A DNA stretch of 64,000 nucleotides from an uncultured Clostridium sp. (GTDB lineage Bacteria; Bacillota; Clostridia; Clostridiales; Clostridiaceae), in NCBI GenBank assembly GCA_902785295.1, contig CACZYK010000016.1:1-64000 (forward strand), read 5' to 3'. A program made the position numbers and the translations under genes. Each line of letters begins with the position of its first letter. Positions within the stretch are counted from its first letter, which is position 1. The notes beneath the pieces are model-generated. The model did not search any database and was not told where the DNA came from. It saw only the letters and a list, made by a program, of their open reading frames with translations. Below are positions 1 to 8,116 of this stretch, piece after piece.

Positions 1-88
1 TTTTTATTGATACAGGTTCTTCTCCATAGTTTATTGCTAAATCAACCATGGCTTTTACTCCATAACGTCCCCTTGTAGATAACTTCAT
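1..88 (-). CDS. Rrf2-family transcriptional regulator (N-terminal part only)
   Basis: Only the first 29 codons are in the window; the rest lies beyond position 1. The visible N-terminus, MKLSTRGRYGVKAMVDLAIN, is the typical start of Rrf2-family winged-helix regulators (IscR/CymR type), which control iron-sulfur or cysteine metabolism. The start is ATG at 88 with an AAGGAG ribosome site. A near-consensus promoter and a 20-bp inverted repeat lie just upstream. In many clostridia a gene of this family sits between rarA/recQ and iscS, which fits this context. IscR and CymR types cannot be separated from this fragment. Confidence 0.88.
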   Translation of the reverse strand, partial: MKLSTRGRYGVKAMVDLAINYGEEPVSIK

Positions 89-119
89 TTATTATTCACT
101 CCTTAATGTTGAGTAAAAT

Positions 120-139
120 ACTATGATTTATATCACAGT
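120..139. promoter_or_regulatory. 20-bp inverted repeat, likely Rrf2 autoregulatory operator
   Basis: ACTATGATTTATATCACAGT consists of 8-nt arms with one mismatch around a 4-nt centre. It begins 5 bp downstream of the -10 box of the Rrf2 promoter, so it covers the expected transcription start. Rrf2 regulators commonly repress their own promoters by binding imperfect palindromes of about this size. Binding here is inferred from position and symmetry only. Confidence 0.6.
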
Positions 140-143
140 TCAT

Positions 144-172
144 ATCATAGCAAAACACTCGGAAATTGTCAA
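144..172 (-). promoter_or_regulatory. Sigma-A type promoter of the Rrf2 gene
   Basis: On the minus strand TTGACA (167-172) is followed by a 17-nt spacer and TATGAT (144-149), a near-perfect vegetative promoter. It lies about 55 bp upstream of the Rrf2 start codon. Confidence 0.8.
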
Positions 173-177
173 TAAAA

Positions 178-234
178 AAGTATGAATTATTACTTTACTT
201 TTTCTGCCTTACTAAACAAAGTCATAATTCACAC
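178..234. repeat. Dispersed hairpin element, loosely related copy D
   Basis: Arms 183-196 and 218-231 are inverted copies with one mismatch. The loop keeps the TTTTTCTGCCTTACTA portion also seen in the copy near 63,250 but lacks the GCTCCAAGTCA core. The element lies between the recQ stop and the Rrf2 promoter and could end recQ transcription. Membership in the family is an inference from arm and loop similarity. Confidence 0.45.
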
Positions 235-259
235 CATATGATAATCTTTAATTATATAT

Positions 260-2698
260 TTAATTTATTTTATAATAGTTTTTAAGTATAACTGCTCTTA
301 TGCTATCATAGCTTATTTCTCTTGGAAGTTCTTTTTTTATTAAAGATACCTTTTCTATTCCTTCTTTATTGCAAACACTTATTATTCTCTCTTCTTCTAA
401 ACGCTTTATAAATTCATCAAGTCCTAAATTAAAATTAACTTCTCCTGTTTCTTTTATATAATCTGTTACATAGCCTAATAAAGTAGATATGGACAATTCT
501 ATATTTTTACTTATTTCTTTTAAAGATGTTCCTTTTTTTATTTCATCTATACATATTTCATTATTACTTCTAGTTTCTCCATCTATTATTACTTTACTTC
601 TTTCTTTATATTTAAAATTAGTATTAATATCATTATCTTTAATATATTTATTAACAAGCTCTAAAATTTCTTTTGAATATTTTTCACACTTTTTAGGTCC
701 CATTCCACTTATATCTTTAAGCTCTTCTAATGTTTTTGGATATCTTCCACTTATGTCTTTTAAAGTGTTCATAGATATTGTGCTATATTCATATACTCCT
801 TCTCTTTCTGCAAATTTTTTTCTAAGATTTCTAAGTTCACTATAAAGCTTATTATCTGTGTTTACATTTAAAAATTCTTTTTTAGCCTCTTCTTTTTTCT
901 CAAAACTATTAACCTCTTCAATTACTATATTATTTTCATTAACGTAATTTCTTATAGCCTTTATAAATCTTTCTCCATACTTTTCATATTTAAGCTGTCC
1001 TACTCCATTTATCATAAGGAATTTTTCTTTATTTATTGGATAAGTATTACTCATTTCCTTTAATGTATTATCACCAAATACTATATATGGAGGTACATTT
1101 TCTTCTCTTGATATTTCCATTCTTAAATTTCTAAGAATATTAAATAATTCATTAATTTCATATTTATTTTCCTTAACAACAATTTCTTTAAGTTCAACCT
1201 TTTCTTGCCCTTTAATAACTTTCACAGAACGATTATTAAGTTTTAAAATTGGATAAGTTCCCTCCTCTTGACTTATAAAGCCATGAGAAATTAAAGTATT
1301 TATAAAAGTGGTTAAGTCTTCTTTAGAGTAATCCTTCATTATTCCATAAGTGCTTAGTTTATCAAAAACAAATCCAACAACCTTTTTATCCTTAGAACCT
1401 CTTAATACATTAACAAGCATTCCTATGCCATACCCTCTATTCATTCTCTTTATGCAACATAATACCTTTTGAGCATCTATAGTTTTATCAATTATTTCTC
1501 CCTCTGCTAAACAATTACTACAATTATTACACTCTTCTTTAGCTTCTTCTCCAAAATAGTTTAAAATAAATTTTCTATAACAACCACTACTATAAACAAA
1601 TGAAGTCATATCTTGAAGCTTGCTATATGCTACAGCCTTTCTTTCTTCACTTTCAATGCTTATATCTATTAAATACTTTTGAAGATGTATATCTGATGGC
1701 GAAAACAATAATATACATTCACTCTTTTCACCATCACGCCCTGCTCTTCCTATTTCCTGATAATATCCTTCTATATTTTGAGGCATATTATTATGAATTA
1801 CATATCTTATGTTAGGTTTATCAATCCCCATACCAAAAGCATTTGTAGCAACCATTATATTTACCTTATCATTTATAAAATCTTCCTGATTTCTTTTTCT
1901 AACTTCATCACTTAATCCTGCATGGTATTCTAAAACCTTATAACCATCTTTTAATAAATCATTATAAATTTTATCTGTTTCCTTTCGAGTTGCACAATAT
2001 ATTATTCCTGAAGCATCTTTATTTTTCTTTAAATATTCATTTAAAAATAATGTTTTATTCTTTCCCTTAATAACTGTGATTTCTAAATTTTTTCTATCAA
2101 ATCCTGTAACAAAAACCTTGGGATTTTTTAATTTTAAAAGATTTATAATATCCTCTCTAACTTCACTTGAAGCAGTTGCTGTAAAAGCTGTCACTATTGG
2201 CTTTATATTTAAAGAATTTATAAAAAATGCTATTTTTCTATAACTTATTCTAAAATCATGTCCCCAACTTGAAACACAATGTGCTTCATCAATAGCAACC
2301 TGAGATATATTTAAATTTGAAACTATATTTAAAAATTCTATAGAATCAAGTCTTTCTGGTGCTATATAAAGAATTTTGCATTTATTATTTTTTACTTTAT
2401 ATAAAGCATCTTCAAGTTCATTTTTATCTAAAGTAGAATTTATAAAACTTGCCTCTATTCCTAGTGATATTAAGTTGTCTACTTGGTCTTTCATAAGAGA
2501 AATAAGTGGAGAAATAACTATAGTCATCCCTTCAAGGATAAGTGCAGGTACTTGATAACATATAGATTTTCCTGCTCCTGTTGGCATAATTGCAAGAACA
2601 TCTTTTCCTTTTAAAATTTCTTCAATTATTTCTTTCTGTCCTTCTCTAAATGACTTATAACCATAATACTTATTTAAAACCTCAATGCATTGTTCCAT
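260..2698 (-). CDS. recQ: ATP-dependent DNA helicase RecQ
   Basis: A 3'-5' superfamily 2 helicase that unwinds recombination and stalled-fork intermediates. Visible motifs are Walker A MPTGAGKS near residue 40, the DEAH box, and motif VI QEIGRAGRDG. They are followed by the RQC zinc-binding cysteines (CYRKF, then CNNCSNC), two HRDC domains each with a helix-hairpin-helix-like G-G motif (about residues 495-570 and 610-680), and a C-terminal helix-turn-helix. I chose ATG at 2698 because AAAGGAGAG sits 5-7 nt upstream; a longer frame back to 2767 would run into rarA. One base separates it from the rarA stop, so the two are probably co-transcribed. Two HRDC domains is more than the usual one. Confidence 0.95.
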   Translation of the reverse strand: MEQCIEVLNKYYGYKSFREGQKEIIEEILKGKDVLAIMPTGAGKSICYQVPALILEGMTIVISPLISLMKDQVDNLISLGIEASFINSTLDKNELEDALYKVKNNKCKILYIAPERLDSIEFLNIVSNLNISQVAIDEAHCVSSWGHDFRISYRKIAFFINSLNIKPIVTAFTATASSEVREDIINLLKLKNPKVFVTGFDRKNLEITVIKGKNKTLFLNEYLKKNKDASGIIYCATRKETDKIYNDLLKDGYKVLEYHAGLSDEVRKRNQEDFINDKVNIMVATNAFGMGIDKPNIRYVIHNNMPQNIEGYYQEIGRAGRDGEKSECILLFSPSDIHLQKYLIDISIESEERKAVAYSKLQDMTSFVYSSGCYRKFILNYFGEEAKEECNNCSNCLAEGEIIDKTIDAQKVLCCIKRMNRGYGIGMLVNVLRGSKDKKVVGFVFDKLSTYGIMKDYSKEDLTTFINTLISHGFISQEEGTYPILKLNNRSVKVIKGQEKVELKEIVVKENKYEINELFNILRNLRMEISREENVPPYIVFGDNTLKEMSNTYPINKEKFLMINGVGQLKYEKYGERFIKAIRNYVNENNIVIEEVNSFEKKEEAKKEFLNVNTDNKLYSELRNLRKKFAEREGVYEYSTISMNTLKDISGRYPKTLEELKDISGMGPKKCEKYSKEILELVNKYIKDNDINTNFKYKERSKVIIDGETRSNNEICIDEIKKGTSLKEISKNIELSISTLLGYVTDYIKETGEVNFNLGLDEFIKRLEEERIISVCNKEGIEKVSLIKKELPREISYDSIRAVILKNYYKIN

Positions 2699-2699
2699 A

Positions 2700-3983
2700 T
2701 TACTCTCCTTTAACCTTCTTCCAATACTCTTTAGAAGCTCTCTCCATCTTGTTATCTCCAAATTCATAATAAATCTTATTTTTTATATTATTAGGAAGAT
2801 ATTGTTGCTTTACATAGTGATTTTCATAATCATGATCATAATCATGAGGATATTTATAGGCTATTCCCCTTCCTAAAGATTCTGCTCCACTATAATGGCA
2901 ATCCTTTAAATCACTTGGGATATCATCTATTTTTATTTTTTCTAAATCTTCTAAGGCTGAATTTATTGCTAAGTATGCAGAGTTTGACTTAGGAGCTGTT
3001 GCGAGTAATAAGGTAGCTTCTGCAAGAGGTATTCTTGCTTCTGGAAAGCCAAGCTCTCTTGCAGAATCAACTAAAGATTTTACTATAGGGGCAGCCTGAG
3101 GATATGCAAGACCAATATCTTCTGAAGCTATAACCTGAAGTCTTCTGCATATTGAAATTAAATCTCCAGCTTTAATAAGCCTTGCTAAATAATGAATTGA
3201 AGCATTAGGGTCACTCCCTCTTATAGACTTTTGGAAAGCACTTAAAATATCATAATGACTATCTCCATTAATATCATAAGGGACAACCTTTACTTGAGTG
3301 CTTTCTTCTGCTACCTTTACATCAATATTTACTATTCCATTTTTATCTGGATTTGTGGAATTTAGAGCTACCTCTAAGCCATTAATAGCCTTTCTTACAT
3401 CACCATTACAAGCAGAAGCAAAATATTTTAAAGCTTCTTCATCTACTTTTAAGGTTAATTCCTTAAATTCTTCCTTTTCTATATTTATTGCCCTTTTTAA
3501 TGCTTTTAAAACATCTTCTTCACTTAAATTTTTAAATTCAAATATCGTACTTCTACTTAAAAGAGCTTTAAAAACATAATGATATGGATTTTCTGTTGTT
3601 GAAGCTATTAAAGTTATTCTTCCATCTTCAATATACTCTAAAAGAGATTGTTGTTGCTTTTTATTAAAATTTTGAATTTCATCTAAATATAACAAAACTC
3701 CATCTCTTCCCATAAAGGTATCAAGCTCACTTGCTATTTCTTGAATATCTTTAAGAGAGGCATTTGTAGCATTTAATTTATAAAATCTTTTATTAGCCTT
3801 TTTTGAAATAATGTTAGCTACAGTTGTCTTTCCAACTCCTGGAGGACCATAAAAAATCATATTACTTATTGAATTACTTTTTACTATTCTATCTAAAATC
3901 TTATTTTTGCCTAAAATATGCTCTTGACCACAAACTTCACTTAATTCAGTAGGTCTTATTTTATCTGCTAATGGCTTATACAT
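2700..3983 (-). CDS. rarA: Replication-associated recombination protein RarA (MgsA)
   Basis: An AAA+ ATPase related to clamp-loader subunits that acts at stalled replication forks. Evidence is the N-terminal PLADKIRPTEL with GQEHILG, Walker A GPPGVGKTT near residue 47, Walker B LLYLDEIQNF, a sensor region STTENPY, and the C-terminal RarA-specific domain with YKYPHDYDHDYENHY. Length 427 aa is typical. The ATG has GAAAGGAAAG upstream. It is the first gene of a two-gene operon with recQ, which fits a shared fork-repair role. Confidence 0.95.
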   Translation of the reverse strand: MYKPLADKIRPTELSEVCGQEHILGKNKILDRIVKSNSISNMIFYGPPGVGKTTVANIISKKANKRFYKLNATNASLKDIQEIASELDTFMGRDGVLLYLDEIQNFNKKQQQSLLEYIEDGRITLIASTTENPYHYVFKALLSRSTIFEFKNLSEEDVLKALKRAINIEKEEFKELTLKVDEEALKYFASACNGDVRKAINGLEVALNSTNPDKNGIVNIDVKVAEESTQVKVVPYDINGDSHYDILSAFQKSIRGSDPNASIHYLARLIKAGDLISICRRLQVIASEDIGLAYPQAAPIVKSLVDSARELGFPEARIPLAEATLLLATAPKSNSAYLAINSALEDLEKIKIDDIPSDLKDCHYSGAESLGRGIAYKYPHDYDHDYENHYVKQQYLPNNIKNKIYYEFGDNKMERASKEYWKKVKGE

Positions 3984-4016
3984 ATTTATTCTTTCCTTTC
4001 ATTATTTATATAAAAA

Positions 4017-4027
4017 ATTATATCATA
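4017..4027 (-). promoter_or_regulatory. Candidate extended -10 promoter of rarA-recQ
   Basis: On the minus strand TATGATATAAT gives an extended -10 element (TG-N-TATAAT) about 35 bp upstream of the rarA start. The -35 region is poor. Confidence 0.45.
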
Positions 4028-4090
4028 TAAAATGTAGATTGAATGAATATATTATTACCTTAACAAGTTATAAAATTTCCTAATAATATA

Positions 4091-4150
4091 AAAAATAAGA
4101 AAGGATATCATGCAAATATTTTTTAACATGATAATTCCTTTCTTATTTTT
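4091..4150. terminator. Bidirectional hairpin terminator
   Basis: Arms 4091-4112 and 4127-4150 pair (AAAAATAAGAAAGGA with its complement, then TATCATG) with a 2-nt bulge and a 14-nt loop. A T-rich tail follows in the minus direction. It lies just past the stop of the ABC ATPase gene at 4165. Confidence 0.75.
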
Positions 4151-4164
4151 AAATATAGCTTAAA

Positions 4165-4962
4165 TTAACCAAGTAATGTTTTATCACTTAAGTCATCTCT
4201 TACATTAAGCTTTTCAAATAAAGCCATAAGCTTGTCTGTTGTATCAAGCTCTGCTTTTTCTTTTCCTTTAACATCTATTACAACAACACCTCTGTGCATC
4301 ATAAATAATCTATTTCCAGTTTCTACTGCATGCTTTAGATTATGTGTTACCATAAGAGTTGTTATTCCTTTTTCTTTAACAATCTTCTTTGTAATATCCA
4401 TTATCTTTTCAGATGTCTTTGGATCTAACGCTGCTGTATGCTCATCTAAAAGAAGAAGCTTAGGGTTTGACATTACTGCCATCATAAGAGTTAAAGCTTG
4501 TCTTTGACCACCTGATAATAACTCAACCTTATTAAATAATTTATCCTCAAGACCTAAATCAACTCTTTTTAGCATTTCTTTATATTCATCTATCTTCTTT
4601 TTGTTTATCCCTGAAGATAGTCCAAATCTTTTTCCTTTATTATCAGCTAAAGACATATTTTCTAAAATAGTCATATTAGGTGAAACTCCTACTGAAGGAT
4701 TTTGAAATACTCTTCCTATAGATTTTGCTCTCTTATATTCAGGTTTATTAGACACTTCTTCATTATTAATAAGAATTTTTCCACTATCTTCACTAATGCT
4801 TCCTGCTATTATATTAAGAAGTGTAGATTTTCCTGCTCCATTAGAACCTATTATTGTAACAAAATCTCCCTTATCTACTTCAAGAGAAAAATCATCAAAT
4901 ACTTTATTTTCATTTATAGTTTTAGGGTTAAAAACCTTACTCATATGCTCAATTTTTAACAT
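4165..4962 (-). CDS. ABC importer ATP-binding protein (TrpZ-like, COG1101 type)
   Basis: The ATPase of a three-gene import system with the upstream permease and lipoprotein. Walker A GSNGAGKST, Q-loop region, signature LSGGQRQ, Walker B LLLLDEHTAALD and H-loop VTHN are all present. I chose ATG at 4962 (MLKIEHMSK) because GGGAGGTG lies about 9 nt upstream; the longer frame from 5010 would overlap the permease by 47 bp. The predicted protein is 265 aa. Systems of this family have been proposed to carry tryptophan or other amino acids. I see no T-box or riboswitch upstream, so the substrate stays open. Confidence 0.9.
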   Translation of the reverse strand: MLKIEHMSKVFNPKTINENKVFDDFSLEVDKGDFVTIIGSNGAGKSTLLNIIAGSISEDSGKILINNEEVSNKPEYKRAKSIGRVFQNPSVGVSPNMTILENMSLADNKGKRFGLSSGINKKKIDEYKEMLKRVDLGLEDKLFNKVELLSGGQRQALTLMMAVMSNPKLLLLDEHTAALDPKTSEKIMDITKKIVKEKGITTLMVTHNLKHAVETGNRLFMMHRGVVVIDVKGKEKAELDTTDKLMALFEKLNVRDDLSDKTLLG

Positions 4963-4963
4963 T

Positions 4964-5896
4964 CTAATGAGCACCTCCCTTCTTAAGCTTTTTAAGTCCA
5001 AAAATACCATTTTGAGAGGCTAATGCAATTACTATTACTAATGCAGTTAATAAATTTAAAAGATTTGGATTTAAGTTACGTGATAATGCTATTGATATTG
5101 CTGCATAGTATATAATTGAACCTATTATAGCTTGACTTGTAGATTTTATAAATTTAAATCTGCTAAATATTGAACTACCAATAATTACACAAGCAAGACC
5201 TTTTACTACTACTCCTGTACCAAGCCCAACATCAGCAACACCATTATATTGAGCTGTAAGTCCACCAGCTAAAGCTACTAAAGCATTACTTACCATAAGT
5301 CCAAGTATCTTTATATTGTCCTTATTAACTCCTAATGTTGTTACCATTTGCTCATTATCTCCAACGGCAAATAATAAAAATCCAAGCTTTGTTTTCATAA
5401 ATAAATCTAATAATACTTTTATTAATATAAGAATAATTAAAACGATTATAAATCTTGTTAAATTATATGTATTTCCATCAATATTAAAAGTAAATAACTT
5501 TTCTAATGCTAAATATATTTTATCACCATTAAAAATATGAGTTGTTGTAAATAGTGGTGTATTTGATTTTCCCATAATGATAAGGTTTACTGAATATAAG
5601 CCCATCATAACTAAAACTCCAGACATTAAATTTGTGATTTTAACCTTAACATGAAGAAAAGCTGTAATAAATCCTGCTATTGCTCCTCCTAAAAAGGCAC
5701 ATAAGGTAGCTATCCATGGATTTACTCCTTTTATCAAAAGTGCTGCTACTATACTTGCTCCTAAAGGATATGTACCATCAACTGAAAGGTCTGGGAAGTC
5801 TAATATCTTATAAGTGATATAGACTCCCATTGCTACAAGACCAAATAGTGATGATAGCTCTAATATATTAATAATTAGGCTAATTATTTGATCCAT
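4964..5896 (-). CDS. ABC importer permease (TrpY-like, COG4120 type)
   Basis: A 310-residue integral membrane protein with about eight hydrophobic helices. The segment DFPDLSVDGTYPLGAS near residues 34-49 is characteristic of this permease family, which is distantly related to branched-chain amino acid permeases. Its start overlaps the lipoprotein stop in a TAATG junction, and one base separates its stop from the ATPase start. Translational coupling of the three genes is therefore likely. Confidence 0.9.
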   Translation of the reverse strand: MDQIISLIINILELSSLFGLVAMGVYITYKILDFPDLSVDGTYPLGASIVAALLIKGVNPWIATLCAFLGGAIAGFITAFLHVKVKITNLMSGVLVMMGLYSVNLIIMGKSNTPLFTTTHIFNGDKIYLALEKLFTFNIDGNTYNLTRFIIVLIILILIKVLLDLFMKTKLGFLLFAVGDNEQMVTTLGVNKDNIKILGLMVSNALVALAGGLTAQYNGVADVGLGTGVVVKGLACVIIGSSIFSRFKFIKSTSQAIIGSIIYYAAISIALSRNLNPNLLNLLTALVIVIALASQNGIFGLKKLKKGGAH

Positions 5897-6912
5897 TATT
5901 TAACTCCTCCAGTTACTTTAGTTGCATTATTTAAAATATCATCTGATATCTTAATTCCTAATTTATCAGCAGTAGCTGTATTTATTGTGATTGCAAGTTC
6001 TGGCATTGTTTCTACAGGCACTTCTGAAGGTTTCTTTCCATCTAAAACTAAAGCAGCTTTTTCTCCTGCCATTTTTCCTAATTCAAAGTAATCAATACCC
6101 TTGCTTATTAATCCACCAACCTCTACAACTGCTGGTTCAGCACCTAACACTGGTACATTTTTTGATAAAGCAATTTGTGCAACCTGCTCATAAGAAGCAG
6201 CTACATTATTATCAGTTGGAGCATATAAAGCATCAATATCTCCAAGTGCAGAATTTAAGTTTTGGCTTATTTCATTTATATTTGCTATACCTATTTCTTT
6301 AATTGTTAAATTATATTTTGGTGCAAGTTCTTTTAAAATATTAACTTGATTTACTGAGTTTGTTTCTGAAGTTGTATAAATAATTCCTAAAGTTTTCATA
6401 TCTGGAAGAACTTTAGTATATAAATCTAATTGTTCTTTTATATCTGCCATATCAGAAGTTCCTGTTAAGTTATTTCCTGAATTTTCAAGGCTTGCCACAA
6501 GATTATCTGCTACTGGATCTGTAACAGCTGTAAATACTACTGGAATATCTTTAGTAGCATTATAAGCTGCTTGAGCTGATGGAGTAGCTATTGCAAATAT
6601 TAAATCTTTTTTGCTTGAAACAAATTGCCCTGCTATTTGTTGTGCAGTATCAATTTTACCTTGAGCATTTTGTTGTTCAATCTTAATATTCTTTCCTTCC
6701 TCATAACCTTTTTCCTTTAAACCTTCAACAAATCCTTTATTTGCTGAATCAAGTGCTGAATGTTGAATTAATTGAATAACTCCAATTTCTTTAACATCCC
6801 CAGTTTTAGTTCCTGAATCATTATTAGAAGTTCCACCTGAGCCACATCCTACTAAAAGAGAAATGCTTAGTAATCCTGATAATAATAACCCCATTTTTTT
6901 CTTTCCTATCAT
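5896..6912 (-). CDS. ABC transporter substrate-binding lipoprotein (TrpX-like, COG2984 type)
   Basis: A 338-residue extracytoplasmic binding protein. It has a lipoprotein signal peptide with lipobox LVGC near residue 23, followed by a Gly/Ser/Asn/Asp-rich linker. The mature part resembles periplasmic-binding-protein type 1 folds (IGVIQLIQHSALD, then FAIATPSAQAAYNATKDIPVVFTAVTDP), the hallmark of the ABC_sub_bind family. It is the first gene of the importer operon, with GGAGGG about 7 nt before ATG. The ligand cannot be told from sequence reading alone. Confidence 0.92.
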   Translation of the reverse strand: MIGKKKMGLLLSGLLSISLLVGCGSGGTSNNDSGTKTGDVKEIGVIQLIQHSALDSANKGFVEGLKEKGYEEGKNIKIEQQNAQGKIDTAQQIAGQFVSSKKDLIFAIATPSAQAAYNATKDIPVVFTAVTDPVADNLVASLENSGNNLTGTSDMADIKEQLDLYTKVLPDMKTLGIIYTTSETNSVNQVNILKELAPKYNLTIKEIGIANINEISQNLNSALGDIDALYAPTDNNVAASYEQVAQIALSKNVPVLGAEPAVVEVGGLISKGIDYFELGKMAGEKAALVLDGKKPSEVPVETMPELAITINTATADKLGIKISDDILNNATKVTGGVK

Positions 6913-6968
6913 TTTAAACCCTCCATTTTAATTAAACTTTTGACTAAGTTATTGACAAATTAGCCAAA

Positions 6969-6997
6969 TATATAGTCTTTTTAAAAATAAAAAACAA
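6969..6997 (-). promoter_or_regulatory. Candidate promoter of the ABC importer operon
   Basis: On the minus strand TTGTTT (6992-6997), a 17-nt spacer and TATATA (6969-6974) lie about 60 bp upstream of the lipoprotein start. The match is moderate. The 184-bp upstream region shows no T-box or other recognisable leader. Confidence 0.4.
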
Positions 6998-7096
6998 CAT
7001 ATTTCTTATTTTATTAACTATAATTATTATAATAAATTAAAAATATTTTACTTTATATTACCATAATTAATTTAACATGTAAATAATTCTACTTTA

Positions 7097-7861
7097 TTAT
7101 AAATTTATAGGGTTTAACATATTTAAATTTGAAATGTTTTCTAGGTAATTTTCAACTTTTATGTTATTTTCCTTCAAGAAATTGACTATATGTACCATAT
7201 TACTTTCCATCAACTCTTTACTTCCAGGAATTTCTTTTAATGAATTTCTTATGTGATCTTCTATTTCATCATACTTTACTATTTTATCTAATATATCTAA
7301 TGGAGCTTTACTTCTACTTATAATAGATTTAGGATTAGAAATCACTAATTTTGTTTGTACTTCTATATCCTTTATAAGATTTTCTTCTTTTAATATTGAT
7401 AATAATATTTCTGATGATTTATCTAATTTTTCAATAGGATTATCCATTATATTTTTTTTCAAGGTTTTATCATTTTTATTTTTTATATATTTAGCAAAAT
7501 CTCCAGATTCTGAAATAGCAATATCTCCATTTAATGAAGTTGTATCTAAAATCATAAAAAATTTTCTTGTTAAAATAATAAAATCAAATCTTACTAGCTC
7601 TTTTTTATATTTTAAAACAATGTCTTTTAAACAATACATAGGAATGTTTGAACTTTCTAGTTCAGATATTACATTTTTATTTCCATCTATTATACTTTTT
7701 AAGCTCTTAATTTGATTTTCTACATACTCTTCACTTTGATTGGTACTTTTTCTTATAATATTTTTTAGTTCTTCTACTTTTTCTAAGTCATTATTTTCAG
7801 CATTAAATAATACTGTATTTTTTATTCTACCTATTCCTAAATACTCTTTTAAAAACCACAT
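7097..7861 (-). CDS. Degenerate NERD-like domain protein, function unknown
   Basis: A 254-residue soluble protein without a signal peptide. Residues about 92-115 (FDFIILTRKFFMILDTTSLN, then GDI) fit the core of the NERD nuclease-related domain, where an acidic residue, a hydrophobic strand ending E-x-K and a G-x-I normally occur. Here the E-x-K is replaced by D-x-T, so nuclease activity is doubtful. The flanks are charged and helical. The gene stands alone, with gaps of 184 and 255 bp on either side. The NERD assignment is tentative; it could be an unrelated clostridial family. Confidence 0.55.
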   Translation of the reverse strand: MWFLKEYLGIGRIKNTVLFNAENNDLEKVEELKNIIRKSTNQSEEYVENQIKSLKSIIDGNKNVISELESSNIPMYCLKDIVLKYKKELVRFDFIILTRKFFMILDTTSLNGDIAISESGDFAKYIKNKNDKTLKKNIMDNPIEKLDKSSEILLSILKEENLIKDIEVQTKLVISNPKSIISRSKAPLDILDKIVKYDEIEDHIRNSLKEIPGSKELMESNMVHIVNFLKENNIKVENYLENISNLNMLNPINL

Positions 7862-8022
7862 TTTGCCCCTCCATCTATTGCCCTATTTATTGTTACTTAT
7901 AATTTAATTTTTTATTTTATTATAATTGTACAATATTTTTTAAACTTATTCAACTTTATTGTAGTATAAATACCAATTTTATAATTTACTTTTATTTTTT
8001 TACAAAAAGGAGATTGAATATA

Positions 8023-8068
8023 TTATTTTGCTCTTCCGCCCTACTAGCTCCAAGTCAGGACAAAATAA
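8023..8068. repeat. Dispersed hairpin element, conserved-loop copy A
   Basis: Short arms TTATTTTG (8023-8030) and CAAAATAA (8061-8068) enclose a 30-nt loop. That loop is almost identical to the loop of the copy at 63,216-63,288, including TTCCGCCCT and CTAGCTCCAAGTCA. It abuts the pullulanase terminator. The region between the pulA stop and the NERD-like gene start contains no other gene. Confidence 0.7.
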
Positions 8069-8114
8069 AAAAGATTCTTTTTAATACTTTATGTGTACTA
8101 AAAGAATCTTTTTT
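8067..8114. terminator. Rho-independent terminator of pulA
   Basis: Inverted arms 8067-8081 and 8100-8114 (AAAAAAGATTCTTTT and complement) pair perfectly, and pairing continues about six more bases inward with one G-U. A-rich and T-rich flanks allow function in both directions. It ends three bases before the pulA stop at 8117. Confidence 0.85.
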
Positions 8115-8116
8115 TA

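Noticed and set aside
2699..2767. Longer N-terminus of RecQ
   Set aside because: The extension overlaps the rarA coding end and has no ribosome site, while ATG at 2698 has a strong one and matches the family start.
6913..7096. Possible T-box or riboswitch upstream of the TrpXYZ-like importer
   Set aside because: The leader is short and AT-rich, with no T-box sequence, specifier loop or terminator/antiterminator pair visible.
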